Shown here in pieces: positions 16,484-25,684 of a stretch of DNA of 64,000 bases. The position numbers and the translations under genes were made by a program. How positions within the stretch are numbered: the stretch's first letter is position 1; the number at the start of each line of letters is the position of its first letter. The stretch lies in assembly GCA_045542115.1 (NCBI GenBank), contig JAZQKK010000030.1, forward strand, positions 1 through 64,000, written 5' to 3'. The DNA is from RGIG995 sp045542115 (GTDB taxonomy: Bacteria > Bacillota > Clostridia > Oscillospirales > UBA644). A model generated the notes under the pieces. The model was not told the DNA's origin and ran no database searches. It saw only the letters and a program-made list of their open reading frames with translations.

Positions 16484-17203
16484 GTGATTTTTGGAGTTAT
16501 CTTGGCGGGCGGAACCGGTACTCGGATGAACGTTGCGGATATGCCCAAGCAATTCCTCCCTTTGGGGGACAAACCCATCATTATCTATTCTCTGGAAACC
16601 TATCTTGCCTGTGAACGGTTGGATTGCATCTACATTGGCGTTCATAAAGATTGGGTGGAACACACAAAGGAATTGATTGAAAAGTACGTTCCCGATCAAA
16701 AGGACCGCATCCGGGTGTTGGTCGGCGGCTCTGACCGGAACGGTACTGTGGAAAACGCAATCAACGCCATTGAGCAGGATTGGGGCGAAAGTCCGGAGCA
16801 CGTGATGATTACCCAGGATTCGGTACGTCCCTTTACCACGCTTCGTATGGTGGAAGAAAACGTCGATTACGTTCTCGCTTACGGAGCGGTGAACACGGTC
16901 GTGCCGGCGGTGGATACCATTCTTCTGTCCGATGACGGAAAACTGATTTCCGAGGTTCCCGACCGTTCCCGTATCTATCAGGGACAATCCCCTCAAAGCT
17001 TTTGTATTCAAACGTGGAAAGAACTGTACGCCTCTATGTCGGATGAGGAAAAGGCTATTCTTACGGACGGAAGTAAGATTTTTGTGACCAGAGACCACCC
17101 CGTATATCTGATTAAAGGTGCAGCAAACAATTTCAAGATAACGACCCCCGCCGATTACGAAATGGCACGGGCGATTGTCGAAATCCGTTCCAGAGAAGAA
17201 TAA
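16484..17203 (+). CDS. IspD/TarI-type cytidylyltransferase
   Basis: 239 residues. VILAGGTGTRMNVADMPKQFLPLGDKPIIIYSLETYL is the nucleotide-binding signature shared by IspD and TarI; VGGSDRNGTVENAI and DSVRPFTT follow at the expected places. The neighbour is a polyol-phosphate transferase, so a TarI-like role (making CDP-ribitol or a related CDP-polyol) is favoured over the MEP-pathway IspD role, but no TarJ reductase gene is present. The start is GTG 16484 after AAAGGATG. Confidence 0.8.
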   Translation: MIFGVILAGGTGTRMNVADMPKQFLPLGDKPIIIYSLETYLACERLDCIYIGVHKDWVEHTKELIEKYVPDQKDRIRVLVGGSDRNGTVENAINAIEQDWGESPEHVMITQDSVRPFTTLRMVEENVDYVLAYGAVNTVVPAVDTILLSDDGKLISEVPDRSRIYQGQSPQSFCIQTWKELYASMSDEEKAILTDGSKIFVTRDHPVYLIKGAANNFKITTPADYEMARAIVEIRSREE

Positions 17204-17275
17204 AAACGCATTTTTACGTTTTGTTGCTCCTTCTTTTGAAAAAGCAGATTATCGGAGCTTGGGAGGTTGTATTTT

Positions 17276-18523
17276 ATGAAAATTGCGTATTGTAGCCTTT
17301 TGCTGCCGGAAGAAAAGCGGCTTGCAGAACGGGCGAAGGAGAGACTCTCCGGGGTATCTCTGCATAAATTTACCAGAGCTGTGATCCAAGGTCTGGATGC
17401 AAATTGCGATGAGCCCGTAACGGTATTTAATATTATCAATACGTTGAACTATCCGAAATTTCCGGATTTGATTTTCAAAACGGAAGAATGGAGTCATACG
17501 GACGGCTCCAAGGACGTTCACATCGGATATATAAATTTGTTTGGGATTAAATATATTACCCAGGCAAATGGACTATACCGCAGACTGAACCGCTGGGTGA
17601 AGTCTTTGAATGGAGAGAAATGTATCGTTTGCGTGCATCACATTTATTATCCTGCAATGAAAGCGGCGTGCCGTTTGAAGAAAAAATATGGAGAACAAGT
17701 TCAGCTTTGCCTGATCACGGGCGATATGAATGGTACGTTTGGTTTGGCTTCTCAGTATAAGCCGAATTTGAAAGAACGGTTAACTCATTTTGTGGAGCAC
17801 AGCATCGACAAAATGGCCCCCAAATTTGACTGTTACGTATTTGCGACCAAAGATATGGCCGACGGCTTCGGCGTTGCGGACAAACCTTTTACGGTTTTGG
17901 AATGTACTTATTCGGAACCGGTTTATTCCAGCAACGTGCCGGATAATTCCTTAAATCCCGATGGGAAAAAGGTGATTTTCTACGCCGGAGCACTTCGGGA
18001 TGAATATGGAATCGGGCATCTTTTGAGAGCTTTTTCGATGATTGAAGACCCGGATTACCGGCTGTGGCTGGCCGGCGGCGGAAATGCCGAGGAAATGATT
18101 AAAAATGCGGCCGAAAAAGACCCTCGCATTGAATTCCTCGGGTTTGTTACGCCCCAACAGGTGGACTTGCGGCAGAAAAACGCCACCGTTTTGATTAGTC
18201 CCCGTACTTCTGAGTTAGAATTTGTGAAATACAGTTTCCCCAGCAAAACGATGGAATGTCTTGCTTCCGGAAAACCGTATATTGCTCACAAACTGCCCTG
18301 TGACCCTCCCGAATACGGCGGTTATATTCAATATCCTTCTGATGAAAGCGATGCATCGCTTCGGGACAAAATCGTAGAAATCTGCGAACTTTCTCAGGAT
18401 GCTCGCGACAAGATCGGTCAAAACGCAAAAGAGTTTATTGCTCGTGAGAAAAACCCGAAGGCTCAATGCCGGCGTATAATTGACTTGTGGAAACAAATGA
18501 TTAGTAAAGAGAGTGTGCTATGA
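17276..18523 (+). CDS. GT4 family glycosyltransferase
   Basis: 415 residues. The C-terminal donor domain is clear: VIFYAGALRDEYGIGHLLRAF, IEFLGFVTPQQVDLRQKNATVLISPR and YSFPSKTMECLASGKPYIAHKLPCDP, with the conserved glutamate in the last element. Presumed cytoplasmic face enzyme extending the polysaccharide repeat; donor unknown. ATG 17276 lies nine bases after GGGAGG, while a TTG at 17267 touches the ribosome binding site. It overlaps the polymerase gene by four bases. Confidence 0.83.
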   Translation: MKIAYCSLLLPEEKRLAERAKERLSGVSLHKFTRAVIQGLDANCDEPVTVFNIINTLNYPKFPDLIFKTEEWSHTDGSKDVHIGYINLFGIKYITQANGLYRRLNRWVKSLNGEKCIVCVHHIYYPAMKAACRLKKKYGEQVQLCLITGDMNGTFGLASQYKPNLKERLTHFVEHSIDKMAPKFDCYVFATKDMADGFGVADKPFTVLECTYSEPVYSSNVPDNSLNPDGKKVIFYAGALRDEYGIGHLLRAFSMIEDPDYRLWLAGGGNAEEMIKNAAEKDPRIEFLGFVTPQQVDLRQKNATVLISPRTSELEFVKYSFPSKTMECLASGKPYIAHKLPCDPPEYGGYIQYPSDESDASLRDKIVEICELSQDARDKIGQNAKEFIAREKNPKAQCRRIIDLWKQMISKESVL

Positions 18524-19830
18524 ACTTAGTTGCTTTGAAAAAACATATATGTTTGTACTTTATGGTTTACTTAACAGTTTTGCAAACATTTGCTTCTCGG
18601 TGGGTGATTTCTTTTTTAGGAGTCCCATCGCTTGTTAACAAAGTCATAACTCTCGCCTTATACATTCCCTTTTTCGCTTTTATCCTATGGAAATTGATAT
18701 TGGATATAAAAGGGAGGAATGTAGAGCTTTTTTCTATTTTATATTACGCTTTTGCCGGGTACTATGCAATTCTTTCTGTATATCGTTTTTTTGCAGGATT
18801 AGAGGTAAAAGAAAATCTGTATTATACAATTATTCTTCTTGGCTCTATTGCAATCTTTGATCTGATTTACAAAGGAGCAATTTCACTTGATAAACATACG
18901 TTTGTTGACGACCTTTGTATGTTTTCGGTATTTATTCTTTTGTATATGTTAGTCTTTGTCGTATTCTTCAAAAGACACATATATTACTGTCCTATCAACG
19001 AAATAGCAATAGGGGGCAGTTTGGTATTACTTATTATTGCTGTTGCTCTTCGAATGTACAATGTTGAGAAAAACGATATTCTTCAAAAGTTATGTCCGCT
19101 TATTGTTTTTGGTCTTACCGCTACCGCTTTTACACTCAAATCTCGGGTGGTATTCGTTGTCTTTTTGCTCGACATTATATTGATTTCTTTGTATTTTTTA
19201 CGCAAAAAGAAAGTTGCTGTAAAATTTTTAGCGGCAGTTCTTTGTGCCGTTCTTTTGGTTGTTGTTTTATTTGTGTTTAATGTCGGTGAAGTTCGATATG
19301 CTATTTATCGGGAAACAAAAATGTTCGGGAATTTAGTCGCGACAGAACCCTCAGGCGACGCTGGTCCGAATCATTCCGATTCCGTGCTCCAACAGCAGGT
19401 TTCCGATCAGGTACTTCGTAGTGATAATATGAGAAGTGCATTGCTGGAAGAAAGTATTAAACAGGTCAAGAAGAATCCCCTGTTTGGTACGGGAGATGTC
19501 TTTTACGCATTTGATGTGAATGGTGAGATCTTTGATGCTCCCGCTCATAACTTTGTGTTTGCGACGTTGAATTGTTACGGTATTATCGGGGCATTGTTTA
19601 TCTTCTTGATTTTTGTTATAATGGTCAGCAAAACCGGAATTTTCAATTTACAAGGCTTTTTGAAAATCGGTCCTGCTTGCATTCTCATACTGATATCCTT
19701 CTTCAGCATCGGGATGCTTCAAGCTACGGTATATGATATGCAGGTTCTTCCTGTTTTGGCTATTTTGTTGGGACAATTGTTAAATATGGTTCCTCTTTCT
19801 AAAAAGGTGTTCGATAATGGGAAGCGCTAA
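18520..19830 (+). CDS. O-antigen polymerase/ligase-like protein (Wzy)
   Basis: 436 residues with about 11-12 membrane helices and a large hydrophilic loop in the second half (roughly 265-345) that ends NPLFGTGDVFYAFDVNG...DAPAHNFVFATLNCYG. The H-N-x-(F/L) element after a glycine-rich turn is typical of Wzy/WaaL proteins. It would join lipid-linked repeats outside the membrane. The gene is visibly richer in A/T than its neighbours, common for Wzy genes, which vary fastest in such clusters. Coupled by an ATGA overlap with the previous gene. Confidence 0.75.
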   Translation: MNLVALKKHICLYFMVYLTVLQTFASRWVISFLGVPSLVNKVITLALYIPFFAFILWKLILDIKGRNVELFSILYYAFAGYYAILSVYRFFAGLEVKENLYYTIILLGSIAIFDLIYKGAISLDKHTFVDDLCMFSVFILLYMLVFVVFFKRHIYYCPINEIAIGGSLVLLIIAVALRMYNVEKNDILQKLCPLIVFGLTATAFTLKSRVVFVVFLLDIILISLYFLRKKKVAVKFLAAVLCAVLLVVVLFVFNVGEVRYAIYRETKMFGNLVATEPSGDAGPNHSDSVLQQQVSDQVLRSDNMRSALLEESIKQVKKNPLFGTGDVFYAFDVNGEIFDAPAHNFVFATLNCYGIIGALFIFLIFVIMVSKTGIFNLQGFLKIGPACILILISFFSIGMLQATVYDMQVLPVLAILLGQLLNMVPLSKKVFDNGKR

Positions 19831-21343
19831 AAGTCGAAGTAGAAACAGTCTTCTAAATGCAATCACGGCGTTGCTTCTGACCTTGGTCAATGGATTGTTT
19901 GGAATTGTTGTAACGCGATTCGTGATTGACAAATTCGGTTCGGATTTTAACGGGTTGAATTCCACTGCCAATCAGATCGTCAACGTTCTTCTGATTCTCG
20001 AAGGCGGCTTTACGATGGCTTCCAACGTGGCCTTGTTTGCTCCGTTGACCAAAGGCAATTTGCCGCTTGTAAATGGAATTTTGTCTGCGACAAGAAGAAA
20101 ATTCCGCCGAGTCGGTCTGTTGTTTTTCGGAATCGGCGCCGTCATTTCCGTCGGATACGGATTTTTGGCAAACAGTTCGTTGCCCGTGGAATTTATTTCA
20201 ACCGTTATTTTAATGACGGTAGTTCCCGCCGCTTTTAATCTGTTTTATGCCACAACCTATCGGGTGTTACTGCAAACGCAACAGAAAGAATACGTTATCA
20301 ATATCATCACCATTATTACGGTCGGTTTGGGGCATATTACAAATATCATCCTGGTCTTGAACAACGGTCCGATGTGGACGGTTCGTTTCGTAACGATGGT
20401 ATTTGCCCTCTTGAACAGTTTCTTGATTGCAGGATACGTAAAACGGAAAGAACGTTATTTGGATTTGAAAGTTGCCCCTTGTTCCAACGAAATCAAAGGA
20501 ACCGGCGACGTTATGGCCCAGCGGATTACCGGGGTTATTTATAACTCCGCTCCGATCGTGTTTTTGTCCATTTCTCCCACGGGGGGGACGATTCTTGCGA
20601 GCGTGTATGCGGTGTATAATAACATCTTTACGATGTTGAAAAGTTTATTGCACGGCGTGATAGATGCTCCCCGGCTTAGCTTTGGGCAGTTGTTGACGGA
20701 GCGGAAAAGGGAAGACGTTTGGAACGTTTTTGCCCAATATGAGTATGCTGCGTTTTCCGCAGTTTTCGTACTGCTCACGACGTGTTGCACTCTGATTCTT
20801 CCCTTTGTTAATTTGTATACGGAGGGAATTTCCGATGCAAATTATTATGATATGGTCATTGCCCTGTTGATGGTGGCGATTGCTGCAATGGAAATGGTTC
20901 ATATCCCCAGCGGCCATTTGATCAATATGGCGGGGGAATTCCGGATCAGCAAAAATTTCCAAATCATTTCCTGCGTTGTCTTGGTTGTGACGATGTCTGT
21001 GGGGGGCGCCCTTTGGGGGGTCTACGGAATGCTTTCGGCAATCTTGATCTGTGCAGTTCTTCTTGCGGTGTTGGAAATGGGTTATGTTCATCTCTGTTTC
21101 TTCAAAAATAAGCTGTTGCCGTTGCTTCGTCTGTTGCTCCCGATGCTGCTTTTCGGCATCGTGTTGTGTGTTCTCGAATTGCAGATTCCGTTGCAGATTA
21201 CCAATTATTTTTCGTTTTTGTTGTACGGTGTTGTCTTTGCCGTTGGGAACGGTATCGTCTGCGTTTTAATTGGTTTGATATTTAATCGAAAAGAGTTTAC
21301 GTCACTGGTTCGTCGATTGTATCAATTGGTTCGCCGTTACTAA
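19817..21343 (+). CDS. Polysaccharide flippase (Wzx/MATE-like)
   Basis: 508 residues, about 14 membrane helices. The N-terminus RNSLLNAITALLLTLVNGLFGIVVTRFVIDKFGSDFNGLNSTANQIVNVLLILEGGF is characteristic of Wzx/MVF-superfamily polysaccharide flippases. It would move undecaprenyl-linked repeat units across the membrane before Wzy polymerisation. It begins 14 bases inside the polymerase gene. Confidence 0.85.
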   Translation: MGSAKSRSRNSLLNAITALLLTLVNGLFGIVVTRFVIDKFGSDFNGLNSTANQIVNVLLILEGGFTMASNVALFAPLTKGNLPLVNGILSATRRKFRRVGLLFFGIGAVISVGYGFLANSSLPVEFISTVILMTVVPAAFNLFYATTYRVLLQTQQKEYVINIITIITVGLGHITNIILVLNNGPMWTVRFVTMVFALLNSFLIAGYVKRKERYLDLKVAPCSNEIKGTGDVMAQRITGVIYNSAPIVFLSISPTGGTILASVYAVYNNIFTMLKSLLHGVIDAPRLSFGQLLTERKREDVWNVFAQYEYAAFSAVFVLLTTCCTLILPFVNLYTEGISDANYYDMVIALLMVAIAAMEMVHIPSGHLINMAGEFRISKNFQIISCVVLVVTMSVGGALWGVYGMLSAILICAVLLAVLEMGYVHLCFFKNKLLPLLRLLLPMLLFGIVLCVLELQIPLQITNYFSFLLYGVVFAVGNGIVCVLIGLIFNRKEFTSLVRRLYQLVRRY

Positions 21344-21390
21344 TCTTTACGGGTTATAATTGAAATAGATATTTTAAAGGAGATTCACTT

Positions 21391-22533
21391 ATGAGTAATG
21401 AAACGCGAGAATATCAACGTTGCACAAATTGTGTGATGGATACGACGGATAGCAAAATTGTATTTGATGAAAATGGAGTTTGCGATTTTTGTAATGACTA
21501 TTACAAAAACATTTTGCCCCATTGGAAAGCCAAGTTGGAAGATAAGGATTTGTTGCTTCGCACTGCGGCAAAAATTAAAGAAGACACCAAAGGAAAGAAA
21601 TACGATTGTATTATCGGTATGAGTGGTGGAGTAGACAGTTCCTACCTGTGCTACGTGGCAAAGAAGATTATGGGCTTAAATCCGTTGATTTACGTCGTTG
21701 ATACCGGCTGGAATCTGCGGGTTGCCGATGAAAATATCGAACGCGTCGTGAAAGCCCTCGACCTCGATATGTATACCGAAGTTGTCGATTGGGATGAAAT
21801 GAAAGATTTGCAGTTAGCGTTCTTTAAGGCCCAAGTGCCCTATCAAGACTTGCCTCAGGACCACGCAATTTTTTCCGGATTGTATAACTATGCGGTTAAA
21901 AACAAAATCAAATACGTTTTGACCGGTGCAAACAGCGCTACGGAATGTATCCGTCCTCCCATTGAATGGGTCTATCAGAACGACTTGACGATGATTCGTG
22001 ATATTCACAAGAAGTTCGGAACGATTCCCTTGAAGAAATTCCCTCAATGCGGAATGCTCAAATATCGTCTGTACTATCCGTATTTCAAAGGAATGAAGCG
22101 AGTCGCTCCTTTGGATATGATTGAGTACGATAAAGCAAAGGTCCAAAAATTCCTGATGGAAGAATTTGGTTGGCAACCTTATGAGAATAAGCATTACGAG
22201 AATGTTTTTACCCGTTTTTACGAAGGATATTATTTGCCCCATAAATTCGGATACGACAAGCGGAAATGCTATTTCTCCAATGAGATTCTTGCCGGAACGA
22301 TGACGCGGGAAGATGCTCTTGCCGAATTGGACCAACTGCCTTACAGTGCGGAAAAAATGCAAGAAGATCTGGAATTCATTGCACAGCGCCTGGGAATTAC
22401 GGCAGAAGAATTCCGGACTATCATCGACGGGGAAAAGAAAACGTTCCGGGATTATAAGAATAGTTGGAATTTGATTCAATTCGGTACGGTCGTTCTTCGT
22501 TTCCTGGGGATTGAAAAGAAAAAATTCCGTTGA
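21391..22533 (+). CDS. N-acetyl sugar amidotransferase (WbpG/PseA-like)
   Basis: 380 residues. Two CxxC pairs (Cys11/14, Cys31/34) form a zinc-finger-like N-terminus, followed by the PP-loop ATP motif SGGVDSS (78-84). This is the WbpG/WbuX/PseA family, which turns a sugar N-acetyl group into an acetamidino group. In characterised pathways WbpG-type enzymes depend on HisH- and HisF-like partners for ammonia; none are found in this operon. AAAGGAG precedes the ATG. Confidence 0.88.
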   Translation: MSNETREYQRCTNCVMDTTDSKIVFDENGVCDFCNDYYKNILPHWKAKLEDKDLLLRTAAKIKEDTKGKKYDCIIGMSGGVDSSYLCYVAKKIMGLNPLIYVVDTGWNLRVADENIERVVKALDLDMYTEVVDWDEMKDLQLAFFKAQVPYQDLPQDHAIFSGLYNYAVKNKIKYVLTGANSATECIRPPIEWVYQNDLTMIRDIHKKFGTIPLKKFPQCGMLKYRLYYPYFKGMKRVAPLDMIEYDKAKVQKFLMEEFGWQPYENKHYENVFTRFYEGYYLPHKFGYDKRKCYFSNEILAGTMTREDALAELDQLPYSAEKMQEDLEFIAQRLGITAEEFRTIIDGEKKTFRDYKNSWNLIQFGTVVLRFLGIEKKKFR

Positions 22534-22596
22534 TATATCAAGACAAATAGTTGCGAAAAGGTTGTTTCGTAGAATAATTGTAGGGAAGATTTGCTT

Positions 22597-23985
22597 ATGT
22601 ATGTGAATAAGTATAAAAACAAAGAACTGTACAAACGCCTTTTGCGGTACGTTTTCTCTGTTTTGCTGATTGCTGCACAGACGGTTTGTTTCGGTTACGT
22701 TTGGTTGAACCAGTATAATCCGAATATCGTTACCCCCTTTAATGAACGGGGAAACTGGCTGATGTATGCGGTGTATGCCATTCTTTTCGTGGTGTTCCTG
22801 GTCTGCTTTGACGGGTTGAAATACGGTCATTACCGCAGATTTAATCTGTTGTTAGGACAGGGGCTGGCAACGCTTGGAACGGTATTTATTGTGTATTTGC
22901 AGACGGTTCTTTTGTCGATGCGGTTTGTAACGCCCATTCCGTTGTTGCAGCTTTTATTGGTGAATTTGGCTTTGTGTGTTATTTTCACCTTTGTAGGGCA
23001 TTTTGCCATTCATACGCTGTTCCCTGCAAAGAAGCTGTTGGTTATTTGCGATAGTTATCCTCCGGACCAGTTTTTGCGGAAAATGTCCATTCGGAGAGAT
23101 AAGTATGTGGTAGAGCAAGTTGTCAACGTTTCCGAAGGTTTGGATGTGCTTGAACCTAAAATCAAGGAAGCGGAAAGCGTTCTTGTGTATGACGTTCACT
23201 CGGAAATGCGGAACAAACTTCTGAAACTTTGTTTTGAACACGATATTCGTGCCTATTCCACCACCAAGGTTTCTGACATTCTGATTCGGGGCGCGGAGCG
23301 AATTCACATTTTCGATACCCCCCTTCTGTTGTACCGTAACATTGGTCTTACTATCGAACAACGGTTCTTTAAGCGGGCAATGGATATCGTCGTTTCTTTG
23401 TTGATGTTGATTTTGATGTCCCCCTTCTTGTTGATTTCCGCGATTGCCATCAAATTGTACGACGGCGGGCCAGTCTTTTTCTTGCAAGACCGCTGCACTC
23501 TGAACGGAAAGGTCTTTAAGATTCATAAATTCCGTAGTATGATTGTTGATGCGGAAAAGGGTGGAATTTCTGTCCCCGCCGGGGAAAAAGACCCCAGAAT
23601 TACTCCCGTGGGACGGGTTTTGCGGGCTACCCGCTTGGATGAACTTCCCCAATTGATTGATATTTTGGTAGGGAATATGAGTCTGGTCGGCCCCCGTCCT
23701 GAGCGCATTGAGCACGTGGAGAAATACACGGAGGAGATTCCCGAATTTAAATACCGCCTCAAAGTTCGGGGAGGTCTTACGGGATACGCTCAGTTGTACG
23801 GAAAATACAACACCTCTGCGTACGATAAATTGCAGTTGGATTTGATGTACATTCAGCATTATTCTTTGCTTTTGGACCTTCGCTTGATTTTGATGACCGT
23901 CAAAATTATGTTTATGAAGGAAAGTACCGAAGGGTTCACCGAAGAACAGCGTAAAGAGGTCCAGGAAAACAAAAAGGAATCTTGA
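22597..23985 (+). CDS. Initiating sugar-1-phosphate transferase (WcaJ-like)
   Basis: 462 residues. Four N-terminal membrane helices, a CoA-binding-like middle, and a C-terminal bacterial sugar transferase domain starting FFKRAMDIVVSLLMLILMSPF. The catalytic region GGPVFFLQDRCTLNGKVFKIHKFRSM and TRLDELPQLIDILVGNMSLVGPRPE is complete. It loads the first sugar phosphate on undecaprenyl phosphate and so starts assembly of the polymer. ATG 22597 is eight bases after AGGGAAG. It is the last gene of the operon. Confidence 0.9.
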   Translation: MYVNKYKNKELYKRLLRYVFSVLLIAAQTVCFGYVWLNQYNPNIVTPFNERGNWLMYAVYAILFVVFLVCFDGLKYGHYRRFNLLLGQGLATLGTVFIVYLQTVLLSMRFVTPIPLLQLLLVNLALCVIFTFVGHFAIHTLFPAKKLLVICDSYPPDQFLRKMSIRRDKYVVEQVVNVSEGLDVLEPKIKEAESVLVYDVHSEMRNKLLKLCFEHDIRAYSTTKVSDILIRGAERIHIFDTPLLLYRNIGLTIEQRFFKRAMDIVVSLLMLILMSPFLLISAIAIKLYDGGPVFFLQDRCTLNGKVFKIHKFRSMIVDAEKGGISVPAGEKDPRITPVGRVLRATRLDELPQLIDILVGNMSLVGPRPERIEHVEKYTEEIPEFKYRLKVRGGLTGYAQLYGKYNTSAYDKLQLDLMYIQHYSLLLDLRLILMTVKIMFMKESTEGFTEEQRKEVQENKKES

Positions 23986-23991
23986 AAAAGT

Positions 23992-24023
23992 AAAGACCCG
24001 TATCCTTTTGGGTGCGGGTCTTT
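23992..24023 (+). terminator. Terminator of the polysaccharide operon
   Basis: AAAGACCCG pairs with CGGGTCTTT. The T-tract is mostly within the stem, so strength is uncertain. Confidence 0.6.
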
Positions 24024-24052
24024 CTGTAAAAATCCGGAAAGGGAGGTCCGTT

Positions 24053-24721
24053 TTGAAGAAATCTGTTTTATTTCCGGTCTTGACGGTATCGGTGTTTTGT
24101 TGTGCCGTAATGACGCTGGTAGACGGAGTCTGGCAACCGGGATACGTAATAAAATCCGCGGTAAAACTGGCGTTGTTTTTATTGTTTCCCTTGGTTTGTT
24201 CGTTGTTCCATCGGAAGATAGAATTTCGCTCTCTGTTCCACGGAACCCGAAAGGGTTTTTTACTTGCGTTTGGGTTAGGAGTCGCCCTGTTTGGCGTAAT
24301 TTTGGGCGGATATTTTCTCTTGTCGCCGGTTTTTGATTTTTCTAAAATCGCATCCTCTCTTACGGCATCCACGGGGGTGGACAAGAGCAATTTTTTGTTT
24401 GTTTCTCTGTACATTTCTTTCGTCAATTCTCTGTTGGAAGAGTTCTTCTTCCGAGGATTTGTGTTTACTAATTTGAAGAACGCGTCATCTCGCTTTTTTG
24501 CCCACGGATTCAGTGCAGTTTTGTTTTCCCTGTATCATACTGCAATGATGATAGGATGGTTCTCGTTGCCTCTGTTCCTGTTGGTTTTAGTGGGACTTGC
24601 GGCGGGAGGTATCATTTTTAATCTTCTCAACGAGAAGGGCGGGACGGTCTACGTTTCTTGGGTGGTACATATGTTTGCCAATTTTGCTATCAATACGATT
24701 GGCTTTATCCTGTTAAAATAA
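24053..24721 (+). CDS. CPBP intramembrane glutamic protease (CAAX-like)
   Basis: 222 residues, about six helices. The motif EExxxR (Glu129, Glu130, Arg134 in LLEEFFFRGF) and HxxxM (His162) match the CPBP/Abi family of intramembrane endopeptidases. Their roles include processing of prenylated peptides or bacteriocin self-immunity; no peptide gene was found nearby. The start TTG 24053 follows GGGAGG at the right distance; the upstream in-frame ATG at 24008 lies within the terminator. It shares a transcript with the PHP gene 15 bases downstream. Confidence 0.82.
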   Translation: MKKSVLFPVLTVSVFCCAVMTLVDGVWQPGYVIKSAVKLALFLLFPLVCSLFHRKIEFRSLFHGTRKGFLLAFGLGVALFGVILGGYFLLSPVFDFSKIASSLTASTGVDKSNFLFVSLYISFVNSLLEEFFFRGFVFTNLKNASSRFFAHGFSAVLFSLYHTAMMIGWFSLPLFLLVLVGLAAGGIIFNLLNEKGGTVYVSWVVHMFANFAINTIGFILLK

Positions 24722-24736
24722 AAGGAGTATTTCTAT

Positions 24737-25525
24737 ATGCGATACGTTATTGACCACGACTATCACATTCACAGTTTTCTTTCTTCGTGCAGCAACGACC
24801 CGGAGCAAACGCCGGAGACGATTCTGCGTTACGCGGAAAAAAACGGCTTGAAGGAGATTTGTTTGACCAACCACGTCTGGGACGATACGGTAGCTCCGGC
24901 GGGACCTTGGTACCGCCCTCAGAATATTCCTCATATTCGGAAAGCACTCCCTCTTCCGGACTCGGACCGGGTTCGCTTCCGGTTCGGATGTGAAGCGGAT
25001 ATCGATAATCATTTGATTTTGGGACTTTCCGAGGAAGCGGCTAAGGAAATGGAGTTTGTCAACGTTGCTGCATCCCATCTTCATATTGAAAGTAACGTCC
25101 CAAAGGAGACTCCCATTGACCAACGTGCCGTCATTTACGTCCAGCGGATGAACGTGGCGCTTCATTCTTCCATTCCCGACGGAAAAGCCGGGCTGGCTCA
25201 TCCCATCACTCCCTTGATTGCAAATTCATCCCACGAGGGGCATTTGCGGCTGTTGGATACCATCCCCGATGCCGTTTTCGTTCATCTGTTTACCATAGCG
25301 GCCCGCCGTCGATTCGGTATTGAATTGAATTTTGACGCCACCCGCTATACACCGGAAGAGAGGCAATCTGCGTACCGTCCCTATTATATCGCAAAAGAAT
25401 GTGGCTGTAAGTTTTATTTAGGCTCGGATGCCCATACGCAGGTGCAATTGGAACGAGCAATGGAAAAATTCGACCGGATGATTGATGCTTTATCTCTTAC
25501 CGAGGAAGACAAATTTCATCTCTAA
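24737..25525 (+). CDS. PHP-domain phosphoesterase (histidinol-phosphatase-like)
   Basis: 262 residues. The N-terminal metal motif DYHIHS, the later LTNHVW, and GSDAHTQ near the C-terminus are the PHP metal-binding motifs. Enzymes of this fold remove phosphate from histidinol phosphate or small nucleotides. Glu in CEADI (about residue 86) is also conserved. No his genes are near, so the substrate is open. AAGGAG precedes ATG; a strong terminator follows. Confidence 0.8.
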   Translation: MRYVIDHDYHIHSFLSSCSNDPEQTPETILRYAEKNGLKEICLTNHVWDDTVAPAGPWYRPQNIPHIRKALPLPDSDRVRFRFGCEADIDNHLILGLSEEAAKEMEFVNVAASHLHIESNVPKETPIDQRAVIYVQRMNVALHSSIPDGKAGLAHPITPLIANSSHEGHLRLLDTIPDAVFVHLFTIAARRRFGIELNFDATRYTPEERQSAYRPYYIAKECGCKFYLGSDAHTQVQLERAMEKFDRMIDALSLTEEDKFHL

Positions 25526-25550
25526 AACGCGACGTAACGAAAAATATCAG

Positions 25551-25592
25551 ATTCCGCAAACGTTCTTCGTTTGCGGAATTTTTTCTCTTTTT
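25551..25592 (+). terminator. Terminator after PHP gene
   Basis: ATTCCGCAAACG/CGTTTGCGGAAT, loop TTCTT, then a long T-rich tail. Confidence 0.92.
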
Positions 25593-25655
25593 TGCACAAA
25601 AAATTGCACAAAAAATTCCGTCAAAAAATGTTCAAAACTTTTTGAAAAAAGGGGA

Positions 25656-25684
25656 TTGCATTTCCTGTAATTTTGTGTTATAGT
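25656..25684 (+). promoter_or_regulatory. Promoter of the ABC/DUF1854 operon
   Basis: TTGCAT (25656-25661), 17 bases, TATAGT (25679-25684). It gives a leader of about 130 bases. Confidence 0.7.

Noticed and set aside
24053..24721. CPBP protease as bacteriocin immunity gene
   Set aside because: No small peptide gene with a leader sequence or bacteriocin transporter was found nearby.
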